A DNA stretch of 37,745 bases from a virus. The notes beneath the pieces were generated by a model. It had not been told where the DNA came from. It ran no database searches and saw only the letters and a list, made by a program, of their open reading frames with translations. Location: the IMG/VR virus record IMGVR_UViG_3300017770_000047, positions 1 to 37,745 of that record; one strand, 5' to 3'. A program made the translations under genes and the position numbers. The first letter of the stretch is position 1; the number at the start of each line of letters is the position of its first letter. This document shows positions 1 through 5,796 of this stretch, piece by piece.

Positions 1-123
1 AGCCAAGTAATTCCGAACCCATGCGGATTCACTAGCTTAGCTCTATTGATAATCTCTTGGGGTATTTTTTTACCCTTTGGTTTGTGTATGATTAAACACA
101 TTTTGTTCCTTTCGTTTTGGTTG
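1..123. repeat. Terminal direct repeat, left copy (circular overlap)
   Basis: These 123 bases are identical to 37623-37745. Bases 1-101 are the first codons, on the minus strand, of the amidotransferase/cyclotransferase gene that is complete at 36866-37723. A repeat ending inside a gene, with no flanking structure, is what an assembler leaves on a circular or circularly permuted molecule. A true short terminal repeat cannot be excluded from sequence alone. Confidence 0.95.
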
Positions 124-125
124 TT
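102..125 (-). promoter_or_regulatory. Conserved early leader, copy 1
   Basis: On the minus strand this reads ACAACCAAAACGAAAGGAAC followed by AAAATG. The AAGGAA is a Shine-Dalgarno-like element about 5 nt before the start codon. Nearly the same leader precedes the genes starting at 700, 991 and 1246. Confidence 0.6.
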
Positions 126-152
126 GTCCTCCTCTTTTGAGGATTGTTTATA

Positions 153-180
153 ATAATAAACATAAATAATTAAATGTCAA
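153..180 (-). promoter_or_regulatory. Sigma70-type promoter for the amidotransferase/cyclotransferase gene
   Basis: On the minus strand there is a perfect -35 TTGACA (175-180), a 16-bp spacer and a -10 TATTAT (153-158). The predicted transcript starts near 146, giving a leader of about 45 nt to the start codon at 101 (37723 in the right copy). Confidence 0.65.
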
Positions 181-202
181 TATTTTTTTGAAGTTTTTTT
201 CT

Positions 203-220
203 GCAAAAAACAGGGTACCC
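203..220. repeat. GGTACC palindrome motif, spacer copy
   Basis: GCAAAAAACAGGGTACCC: a six-A tract followed by the palindrome GGGTACCC. It lies between the terminator at 323-352 and the promoter at 153-180. It is one of about ten spacer copies in the early and accessory regions. Confidence 0.7.
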
Positions 221-277
221 TTATCATACTCTTCCATGTATCCATTTTTGGAAATGAATACATAAACCAAGATTAAC

Positions 278-295
278 GAAAAAATAGGGTACCCC
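278..295. repeat. GGTACC palindrome motif, spacer copy
   Basis: GAAAAAATAGGGTACCCC, with the same orientation and layout as the copy at 203-220, 75 bp away. The two flank the upstream region of the amidotransferase/cyclotransferase promoter. Confidence 0.7.
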
Positions 296-322
296 TTGCC
301 GTTGTTCCTGAACCTGAGACAC

Positions 323-352
323 AAAAAAACCCCCACCCCTAAAAGGTGAGGG
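323..352 (-). terminator. Intrinsic terminator after the small-gene operon 368-1246
   Basis: On the minus strand CCCTCACC pairs with GGTGGGGG (8 bp with one G-U pair, 7-nt loop), followed by seven T. It lies just past the stop codon at 368. Confidence 0.85.
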
Positions 353-367
353 CTTGAACTTTATTGA

Positions 368-700
368 TTAGCTCGCCATTAAATCGTTGTAACTTTGCAT
401 TTCTCTTCGCTGATTTAGCTCTGCGTCATTGTATCCGCTGAGGTAAGCCCTAATCATGAGCACTAGCTGAGCTTTCGGATAGTATCCTTCGCCTAATGGG
501 CAGGAACAGCCACCGCCCTTTGACATGCGCTGTATCTGATAGCCACCATATCCGCCTGCTAAAAAATAACAGCCGACATTTGGCGTAAGCTTAATGCGTC
601 CGTTCTCGTCCTTAGTTTGCGTGTATGGCTCATCATGCGAGCCAGTAACATAATTTAAATTGTTAATAATGCCTTTTAGTTTTTCTTTTGTTATTTTCAT
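368..700 (-). CDS. Small Gly/Cys/Tyr-rich protein, unknown function
   Basis: A 110-residue protein I do not recognise. Its middle is unusual: a glycine/tyrosine stretch (AGGYGGYQIQ, about residues 48-57) followed by a compact SKGGGCSCPLGEGYY segment with two cysteines, and there is one further cysteine shortly before. The ends look helical and charged. It is the last gene of a three-gene minus-strand operon (1246 to 368), ending at a strong terminator. It sits between the amidoligase and the amidotransferase/cyclotransferase fusion, so a role as partner or substrate of those enzymes is possible but purely inferred. The start is supported by the leader repeat shared with three neighbouring genes. 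Confidence 0.75.
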   Translation of the reverse strand: MKITKEKLKGIINNLNYVTGSHDEPYTQTKDENGRIKLTPNVGCYFLAGGYGGYQIQRMSKGGGCSCPLGEGYYPKAQLVLMIRAYLSGYNDAELNQRREMQSYNDLMAS

Positions 701-724
701 TTTTTTTACCTTTTGTTTTGGTTG
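701..724 (-). promoter_or_regulatory. Conserved early leader, copy 2
   Basis: On the minus strand this reads ACAACCAAAACAAAAGGTAA followed by A-rich sequence and ATG. It matches the leaders at 102-125, 992-1016 and 1247-1271. It fixes the start of the gene at 700. Confidence 0.55.
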
Positions 725-991
725 TTATTTTCCTGTGACGATATTGTGAACTTCGTAACCAAGCAAGTAAGCTTTTCTTTCTAATACCTCTGCTCGTGCT
801 AACTCAAATCTTTCATAATGGGTCTTGATCCATTCATGATCATCCCTGCGATATATAATTTCTTGCCCCTCCATTTCTTTTCTAATTATCTTTTTATAAT
901 CATCAATGGAATTTTTCATAAAGGTAAGCTCTTGATTCATTGTTTCAAGCGAATCGTTTTTGTCTCTTTTTATATAGTCTATGTCTGTCAT
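725..991 (-). CDS. Small charged helical protein, unknown function
   Basis: An 88-residue protein of unknown family, rich in Lys, Glu, Asp and Arg and probably mostly alpha-helical with a short coiled coil (NSIDDYKKIIRKEMEG, then HEWIKTHYERFELARAEVLE). No membrane segment or cysteine is visible. It is the middle gene of the 1246-368 operon. The start is chosen because the shared leader with AAAGGA lies directly upstream. It could be an early host-takeover protein; nothing in the sequence proves this. Confidence 0.7.
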   Translation of the reverse strand: MTDIDYIKRDKNDSLETMNQELTFMKNSIDDYKKIIRKEMEGQEIIYRRDDHEWIKTHYERFELARAEVLERKAYLLGYEVHNIVTGK

Positions 992-1016
992 TTTATTTCC
1001 TTTTGTTTTGGTTATT
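992..1016 (-). promoter_or_regulatory. Conserved early leader, copy 3
   Basis: On the minus strand this reads AATAACCAAAACAAAAGGAA then ATAAAATG. It is almost identical to the leader at 1247-1271 and contains the Shine-Dalgarno-like AAAGGA. Confidence 0.6.
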
Positions 1017-1021
1017 ATGTT

Positions 1022-1246
1022 TTATATGGTTTCAACTTGGAAGCAGTCACTTGATATGTGGGTCTTAACCCAAGACCAGTAACCATTATTAGGGTCTTGC
1101 TCGTAAAGATCAAACTGCACATTTGGACAGCCGTTGCTTATTTTCTCTAGCTTGCGGGTTGCTTGCGTGTCGGTTGCTTTAATCTCCAAATCAAATAAGT
1201 CCGATTTAATGGCGTAATTGCGCTTGGTTTTTCTGTTTTCTTTCAT
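1022..1246 (-). CDS. Small basic/acidic protein, unknown function
   Basis: A 74-residue protein of unknown family. The N-terminus is basic (MKENRKTKRNYAIKS). The C-terminal half is more polar, with two cysteines and an aromatic NNGYWSWVKTH segment (about residues 53-63). It is the first gene of the 1246-368 minus-strand operon, about 50 nt downstream of a good promoter (1303-1330). The conserved leader at 1247-1271 supports the start. Confidence 0.7.
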   Translation of the reverse strand: MKENRKTKRNYAIKSDLFDLEIKATDTQATRKLEKISNGCPNVQFDLYEQDPNNGYWSWVKTHISSDCFQVETI

Positions 1247-1271
1247 TTTATTTCCTTTTGTTTTGGTTATT
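1247..1271 (-). promoter_or_regulatory. Conserved early leader, copy 4
   Basis: On the minus strand this reads AATAACCAAAACAAAAGGAA then ATAAAATG. It is the best match to the copy at 992-1016 and supplies the ribosome binding site for the gene starting at 1246. Confidence 0.6.
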
Positions 1272-1302
1272 GTTTCTTAATCTTTTTGATTAATTACAAC
1301 CT

Positions 1303-1330
1303 ATTATTCGGCTTTTTACTTATATGTCAA
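1303..1330 (-). promoter_or_regulatory. Sigma70-type promoter for the 1246-368 operon
   Basis: On the minus strand there is a -35 TTGACA (1325-1330), a 16-bp spacer and a -10 AATAAT (1303-1308). Spacing and the TATTGACAT context match the promoter at 153-180. Predicted start is near 1296, about 50 nt before the first gene. Confidence 0.6.
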
Positions 1331-1410
1331 TAGTATTTTTGCACTTTTTTATCCCATTATTTAAAAGCCTTTATTCCTTACCTATTTGGAATCATTCTAA
1401 ATAAGAAAAC

Positions 1411-1664
1411 CAGACCAATATAAAAAAGATAGTACCCCCCCTTAATGATCCAGACAGGAAAGCCAGACCAATATAAAAACAGGTGTACCCCTGTAAGCCC
1501 CTGTAAGCCGTCCAATATAAAAAAAGGGGTACCACTATCAATTGAAAAACGAAACGCCATACAGACGAAAATAAATCAAAAAGCTTGTGCATATACGGGT
1601 AAAAACAGCGGTACCCATGCAAGCCGCTGTAAGCCCCTGTACGACATAAAAACAGGGGTACCTA
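1411..1664. repeat. Array of five A-tract/GTACC repeats
   Basis: The 500-bp spacer 1247-1746 has no convincing gene. Its centre holds five irregular direct copies of a unit resembling CCAATATAAAAACAGGGGTA then CC. The GTACC cores are at about 1432, 1485, 1529, 1611 and 1658. Three copies begin with CCAATATAAAAA. Short CTGTAAGCCC repeats lie between them. On the minus strand some units form a small hairpin followed by T5, for example ACAGG/CCTGT around GGTACA at 1478-1493. The spacing (44-82 bp) is too irregular for CRISPR. Iteron, operator cluster or promoter/terminator array are all possible. Confidence 0.75.
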
Positions 1665-1705
1665 TACTGTACCACTCGCAACTGATCAAAGCCCTAAATA
1701 AGCAC

Positions 1706-1730
1706 AAAAAAAGCCCCCAATTAAGGGGGC
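1706..1730 (-). terminator. Intrinsic terminator after the amidoligase gene
   Basis: On the minus strand GCCCCC pairs with GGGGGC around TTAATT, followed by seven T. It lies 16 nt past the stop codon at 1747. A second hairpin (GCCTGT/ACAGGC, 1742-1759) overlaps the stop codon itself. Confidence 0.9.
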
Positions 1731-1746
1731 TTGAAATGTAAGCCTG

Positions 1747-2760
1747 TCAACTTACAGGCAAGTTTGAAAGCTTAGGGGCTTTGTCAGCAAATCCAAAGCT
1801 TGCCATGCGACCAATCAAGAATTTGATCAAATATTCATGCCCCTTAGAGCATGGAATCAATTTGCCGAACTCATCATCAACCGCCCATTTCAACTGCTTG
1901 AGTGTATTTTGCATAGGTTGCTGATAGAAATTACGAGTCTTTTTGACTGATTCAAGCCCCCTTAATACTTGAGCCTGTGTAAAAGCTAACCAAAACACAG
2001 CTTTAGAATAATCAAGTGTACCTTGGTGCTGTCTATATTCAATCGTTCCATGCTTAGCAAAGGCTGTTAAGTTGAGATTCCTGTACCTGTAATGGGTGTC
2101 TTGATTCACAGCAACATCTCGCGTATTTTTGATACCTTTCTTTTCCATGAATTTACGGGTTTGCTTTTGGGTGATCCAGTAAGCAGTATCTAATACATTA
2201 CGATTTGATTTACTGTAAAAACAATCACCCCGTCTTGATTCGGATACTAAGCAGTCAATAGCTTCCTCATTAGCTACTGTGAAATTGGATAGATTCTGTA
2301 ATCGTTTAGCTGTGAATCTTGTTCCTACATGGTGTACATGCATGCCACATGTTTTGTTCACCTTGCAATTATACTCATTAAGAATAAATAACACCTGTTG
2401 CAATTGCACAATCAATTGATCAAATGTAAGGTTACAAGGGCTTGTAATTTCAAAGCCTGTATAATTATGCCATGAACGAAAAGAGGAACGCCTAAGGCTT
2501 CCGTCTGTCTTAAATACCCATAATGGAAAAGCCCTGCCATTGGCATCAATCCAGTTGAGATTTTGCAACATAACTGCTTGTGATAGCCTGTTGCGTATTT
2601 CGTCAGCCTTATCAGTAGGGGCAAAGAATTCCAATTCTATTGCCATTGTACGACTGTTGTCAGTTACTTCTTGTGCTATTGTGCGGCTCATGCCGCCATC
2701 TATATTTGTGATCATTTCTTTTATTTGGTTTAGGTTAATTTGACGGTACATAGGTACCAT
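1747..2760 (-). CDS. Amidoligase (Amidoligase_2 / COOH-NH2 ligase family)
   Basis: A 337-residue member of the glutamine-synthetase-fold amidoligases, predicted to use ATP to join a carboxylate to an amine. Visible family motifs are MAIELEFF (39-46, metal-binding acidic pair), KTDGSL (84-89), GFEITSP (102-108), TCGMHVHH (137-144), YRNLNL (226-231) and GTIEYRQHQGTLD (238-250). No catalytic block appears to be missing. Family members are known to neighbour a class II amidotransferase-like thiol peptidase or an AIG2-type cyclotransferase; here both occur fused in one gene just downstream across the circular join. The substrate is unknown. The start is uncertain: ATG at 2760 overlaps a GGTACC site, and a second ATG lies three codons later. 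It is a single-gene unit with its own terminator. Confidence 0.85.
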   Translation of the reverse strand: MVPMYRQINLNQIKEMITNIDGGMSRTIAQEVTDNSRTMAIELEFFAPTDKADEIRNRLSQAVMLQNLNWIDANGRAFPLWVFKTDGSLRRSSFRSWHNYTGFEITSPCNLTFDQLIVQLQQVLFILNEYNCKVNKTCGMHVHHVGTRFTAKRLQNLSNFTVANEEAIDCLVSESRRGDCFYSKSNRNVLDTAYWITQKQTRKFMEKKGIKNTRDVAVNQDTHYRYRNLNLTAFAKHGTIEYRQHQGTLDYSKAVFWLAFTQAQVLRGLESVKKTRNFYQQPMQNTLKQLKWAVDDEFGKLIPCSKGHEYLIKFLIGRMASFGFADKAPKLSNLPVS

Positions 2761-2875
2761 CTATTCTACATATTGATAGGTAATAACGATAATGCAACTA
2801 TATTTGTAAGAAAAAAGCCCCTAAAATATCCCCCTTAATATATCAAATAAATCTTAGAAATTTTACTTACTCATG

Positions 2876-2893
2876 TAAAAAATGCGGTACCCA
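2876..2893. repeat. GGTACC palindrome motif, spacer copy
   Basis: GTAAAAAATGCGGTACCCAT, bracketed by two CATGTAAAA direct repeats (from 2872 and 2892). It lies about 125 bp upstream of the amidoligase start, in the same orientation as the other spacer copies. Confidence 0.65.
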
Positions 2894-2914
2894 TGTAAAA
2901 TACACATTACAAAT

Positions 2915-2937
2915 GGGCAGGGGGGGCGGAGGGGGGG
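2915..2937 (+). other. G-quadruplex-type motif
   Basis: G-runs GGG, GGGGGGG and GGGGGGG are separated by CA and CGGA; the long runs can be split to give four or more G-tracts with short loops. Such a run is striking in this AT-rich genome. It directly borders the AT-only stretch at 2938-2964. Confidence 0.7.
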
Positions 2938-2964
2938 CTATATATTTATATTTATATATATTAA
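2938..2964. other. AT-only stretch, candidate unwinding element
   Basis: About 25 bases made almost entirely of TATATTTATA-type sequence, enclosed by an inverted repeat GGGCAG (2915-2920) / CTGCCC (2965-2970). The position between divergent transcription units, next to a G-rich block, fits a melting region of an origin or promoter switch. This is inference only. Confidence 0.4.
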
Positions 2965-3004
2965 CTGCCCCTAAAAAAAATTTACATCTCATAGAAGGGT
3001 TGCC

Positions 3005-3019
3005 CATACCTTAAGGTTA
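3005..3019. repeat. TACCTTAAGGTA-type palindrome, copy 1
   Basis: CATACCTTAAGGTTA contains the perfect 10-bp palindrome ACCTTAAGGT. It matches 14 of 15 positions of the copy at 35764-35778 in the opposite orientation. A partial copy (CTTAAGGTATAG) follows at 3097-3108. Confidence 0.6.
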
Positions 3020-3061
3020 CCTAATTATATATTCATAAGCTCGCTGTTGGCTCGCTCTTAT

Positions 3062-3092
3062 CCAAGCTAGAATCAAGTATTCTACCGCTTGG
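3062..3092. other. Long interrupted inverted repeat
   Basis: CCAAGC (3062-3067) pairs with GCTTGG (3087-3092) and AGAAT (3069-3073) with ATTCT (3079-3083), leaving a 5-nt loop and small bulges. No T-run follows, so it is not a standard terminator. Two direct copies of GCTCGCT lie just upstream (about 3039 and 3050). It may be an operator or part of an origin. Confidence 0.55.
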
Positions 3093-3120
3093 TATTCTTA
3101 AGGTATAGATATATCCTATC

Positions 3121-3136
3121 TAGGCTGTCAAGCCTA
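3121..3136. other. Small hairpin upstream of the late promoter
   Basis: TAGGCT and AGCCTA are perfectly complementary around a GTCA loop. It ends 10 bp before the -35 element of the late promoter, where an activator or repressor could bind. Confidence 0.5.
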
Positions 3137-3146
3137 AAATTAGGTA

Positions 3147-3172
3147 TTGACATAAATATATTATATTCTAAT
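3147..3172 (+). promoter_or_regulatory. Candidate late promoter upstream of the terminase genes
   Basis: A perfect -35 TTGACA (3147-3152) precedes the gene at 3181. The best -10 is TCTAAT (3167-3172), but at a short 14-bp spacing; TAATTT at 16 bp is an alternative. Either choice puts the transcript start at or within 2 nt of the ATG at 3181. The weak -10 and nearby palindromes suggest a regulated promoter. Confidence 0.5.
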
Positions 3173-3180
3173 TTGCAGAA

Positions 3181-3741
3181 ATGACTGACAATGTTGTTAG
3201 AGAAGAACTAATGAAACAAATCTCAGAAGAGATTCAGAGGGTATCTGCCAGCAAGGAACTTAGTAAGGTAAAGAGTCTAAGTAGGCATGACCCCAAAAAA
3301 GTAGCTGAGGTACTGTATTTATTTAGTACAGGGACATCTCAAACTAAACTTGTAAAGAAGTACGGTCACTCTAGGCAAACCATTATTAGCATTATAACTG
3401 ATTACGCAGATGTTCTGGGCAAGTTCAGGGAGCTAAGTGGTAAGATAGCGGCTCAGAACTACCTTAGCCTAAGTTCCCTTGAGGAGGATCTCATTGAGAA
3501 GGTTAGAGATAGAATGGATAATGACCCAGAAATGGAGGTTAACTTTCGAGATCTCAAGGAGCTATCAATAGCCAAGGCTAACGCTAGTAGAGAGGCTTTG
3601 ACAGCTAGGGGTGAGACTACGAGCATTACAACCGATAGGAAGGTGTATACTCAAGAGGATTATGACAAAACGATTGAAGAAGCTAAGAAGAGGATCAAGA
3701 TAGCAAAGGATGCTCAAGTAATAGAAAACGATGAATCATAA
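3181..3741 (+). CDS. terS: Terminase small subunit
   Basis: A 186-residue protein predicted to recognise the phage DNA and load it onto the terminase motor. A helix-turn-helix covers about residues 42-75 (KKVAEVLYLF through SRQTIISII), as expected for the DNA-binding domain. The rest is charged and helical, suited to oligomerisation. It is the first gene of the late block and its TAATG stop/start overlap couples it to the large terminase. No Shine-Dalgarno is visible, and the promoter may give a leaderless message. The family assignment rests on the HTH and position rather than a diagnostic motif. Confidence 0.8.
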   Translation: MTDNVVREELMKQISEEIQRVSASKELSKVKSLSRHDPKKVAEVLYLFSTGTSQTKLVKKYGHSRQTIISIITDYADVLGKFRELSGKIAAQNYLSLSSLEEDLIEKVRDRMDNDPEMEVNFRDLKELSIAKANASREALTARGETTSITTDRKVYTQEDYDKTIEEAKKRIKIAKDAQVIENDES

Positions 3742-5393
3742 TGCAATTTACAAATCATCCTATACTAAAGGCTCCAACTGACGAAGAGATTGTTCTGCTT
3801 GCTGAGAGTGACCCAAAAATACTAAGGGATCTTCACGAGGCTCACGAGGGAAGAATAAAGGCTAGTATAGAGGATCCGCTTAGGTACGGATTCAATTTGG
3901 ACGGATGGGAGAGAATGAAGGACTCCCTTGAATCATACAATGAGTGCTTAACCCTTGGGGGTAATAGAAGCGGCAAGACTACTGGTTGTGCTAAGATATT
4001 AATGGAGTCCGTAATTAATAATACCGACGGTCATATAGTATGCTTCAGTCAAAACGCTGATACATCTGTTAAAGTACAACAAGCTGCTGTATGGTCTATG
4101 ATGCCAAAAGAGTTCAGAAAGAAAACAAAAAGTATAGAGGGATATATAAATTATTCTATGCAAAATGGTTTTACTGGTAGTAGTTTTATTTTTCCAGATA
4201 CTAGAACTAGGGTAGACTTTAAAACTTACACTCAGTTCAGTAATAACCAAACCATCTTAGAGGGATTTGAGTTCGGCTTCCCAAACCCAGAATATGTAAA
4301 CATAGGTGCTTGGCTGGATGAATACCTTGGTGATGCATCATTAGTAAATACTTTGAGGTTTAGGTTAGCTACCAGAAACTCAAAGCTTATAGTAGGTTTT
4401 ACACCTATTGATGGCTTTACCCCTTTTATAAGTGACTACCTAAAAAATGTAGAAACTACGGAGACAAGACCAGCTAAGCTGTTGAATAACAGGCAGTTAC
4501 CAATTAAACAATACTCACCTGATCGTGATGCTGGTGTAGTGTATCTGCATACTGACGAAAACCCATTCGGTGGTTACGACCGTATTGCCAAGGACTTAGA
4601 GAATAGTAATGAGGACGATATACTTGTAAGAGCATATGGAGTACCAGTAAAATCAACAACAACGCTTCTTCCGCTTTTTAATACTGAAGTTAATGTACTT
4701 TCTGATGAACCCAACAAATACGATATGTCGTTTCCAGACATAAGTGAAAAGGATAAGTTCACCTGTTACATGGTAGTTGACCCAGCAGGCGCAAGGAACT
4801 ATTCAGCTATATGGGCTGGTGTAGATGAAGATGGATCCGTATACATAAGAAAAGAGTTCCCTGATAAGGATAGTTACGGTGAGTGGGCTATTTTTGGGGA
4901 GCCCAAGTGGAGATACGGTCCAGCATCTAAGAAGTTGGGATTCGATGTTGAATCCTATGCCAATATGTTCAATGAAATAGAGGCTGATCTGGGTATTGAT
5001 GTGTACGAAAGAATAGGTGACTCAAGATACTTTGCTAGGGAAGATGAAAATAATGATGACCTGTTTAGGTTATTTGAGCAAAGAGGAATGTACTTCCTTG
5101 CCAGCAATGGTACTATAGAAGATGTAGGCATCAATGCTCTTGACGAGTGGTTTAGCTACAATCCAAATTTACCAGTAGATAAAGCCAACTGCCCACAATG
5201 TTTCATACACAGAGAATGCGGAAATTTAATTGAGTCATTAATTAACTACGGAAGCAGGGGAAAATCAGACGAAGCTCTAAAGGACTTTTTTGACACTATA
5301 AGATATTTAAGAATGCATAACAGCGGAGATGGTCCAGATCACATTAAAAACGCAAGCTTACGATCTACCCTTAAAAGTAAAGGTGGTTACTAA
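3741..5393 (+). CDS. terL: Terminase large subunit (packaging ATPase-nuclease)
   Basis: A 550-residue motor that pumps DNA into the prohead and cuts it. The ATPase half has a Walker A loop GGNRSGKT (73-80) and a Walker B-like WLDE (191-194). The C-terminal RNase H-like nuclease half shows VVDPAG (acidic D347), GDSR (D428) and DFFDTIRYL (D517 near the end), the expected three acidic positions. Length is typical for phage large terminases. It overlaps the small subunit by 1 bp and the next gene by 1 bp (TAATG). The packaging mode (cos, pac or terminal repeat) cannot be told from the sequence. Confidence 0.95.
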   Translation: MQFTNHPILKAPTDEEIVLLAESDPKILRDLHEAHEGRIKASIEDPLRYGFNLDGWERMKDSLESYNECLTLGGNRSGKTTGCAKILMESVINNTDGHIVCFSQNADTSVKVQQAAVWSMMPKEFRKKTKSIEGYINYSMQNGFTGSSFIFPDTRTRVDFKTYTQFSNNQTILEGFEFGFPNPEYVNIGAWLDEYLGDASLVNTLRFRLATRNSKLIVGFTPIDGFTPFISDYLKNVETTETRPAKLLNNRQLPIKQYSPDRDAGVVYLHTDENPFGGYDRIAKDLENSNEDDILVRAYGVPVKSTTTLLPLFNTEVNVLSDEPNKYDMSFPDISEKDKFTCYMVVDPAGARNYSAIWAGVDEDGSVYIRKEFPDKDSYGEWAIFGEPKWRYGPASKKLGFDVESYANMFNEIEADLGIDVYERIGDSRYFAREDENNDDLFRLFEQRGMYFLASNGTIEDVGINALDEWFSYNPNLPVDKANCPQCFIHRECGNLIESLINYGSRGKSDEALKDFFDTIRYLRMHNSGDGPDHIKNASLRSTLKSKGGY

Positions 5394-5773
5394 TGCCTAA
5401 AAAAAGATTGACAAAGTTAGCTGAGGAGTACAATTTGCCATTTGATCAAATTGTGGAAATAGCATCAAACAACTTAGAGGAATCCTCACTCAGCGGAAAA
5501 GGTAGAAATACTTGGGTTGATGAAACTGGTCAAGATGTGCTTGATTCAAGTATTCCAATAGAGGAGCCCAAGCCTAACAAATACAGGGGCAGGGTAAGGA
5601 ACAAATGCCCAAACCCAAGGTTTATGATGGTTCATGTTAAGGAAAAAATGAGGGTAGTAAAAACAAAAATACCAAGAAAATTTTCTCATGTTGACTGGAC
5701 TAACAGAATAGTAACCGTAGAAGAAGTAGAGGAAGATGAACTATATGAATTATTTGTTCCATCAGTTTATTGA
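5393..5773 (+). CDS. Unknown protein with IF2 N-terminal-like start
   Basis: A 126-residue protein between the large terminase and the portal. Its first 40 residues (KRLTKLAEEYNLPFDQIVEI onward) resemble the small IF2_N helical fold, which binds nucleic acid or protein. Then come a short acidic linker, a basic patch (KYRGRVRNK, about 62-70) and an acidic C-terminus. Position suggests a packaging or head-completion accessory, but I cannot name it. Coupled to terL by TAATG. The IF2_N resemblance is my reading of the pattern and is weak. Confidence 0.75.
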   Translation: MPKKRLTKLAEEYNLPFDQIVEIASNNLEESSLSGKGRNTWVDETGQDVLDSSIPIEEPKPNKYRGRVRNKCPNPRFMMVHVKEKMRVVKTKIPRKFSHVDWTNRIVTVEEVEEDELYELFVPSVY

Positions 5774-5796
5774 TCTAAATGATAAAATATTAAATA

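Noticed and set aside
203-220. Spacer GGTACC copies as ordinary intrinsic terminators
   Set aside because: The palindrome has only 3-4 possible base pairs around a GTAC loop in most copies, too weak, although a T-run does follow on the minus strand.
148-336. Minus-strand 62-codon frame
   Set aside because: It covers a terminator stem, two GGTACC motifs and a promoter, and lacks a ribosome site.
1378-1622. Two overlapping minus-strand frames of 60 and 76 codons in the same spacer
   Set aside because: They translate the same repeats in two frames with no leader like that of real neighbours.
1411-1664. CRISPR array
   Set aside because: Repeat spacing is irregular, repeats are short and degenerate, and there are no cas genes.
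1445-1741. Plus-strand reading frame of 98 codons across the repeat array
   Set aside because: It runs through the GTACC repeats and the amidoligase terminator stem, and no ribosome site precedes it; its recurring GVP comes from the repeats.
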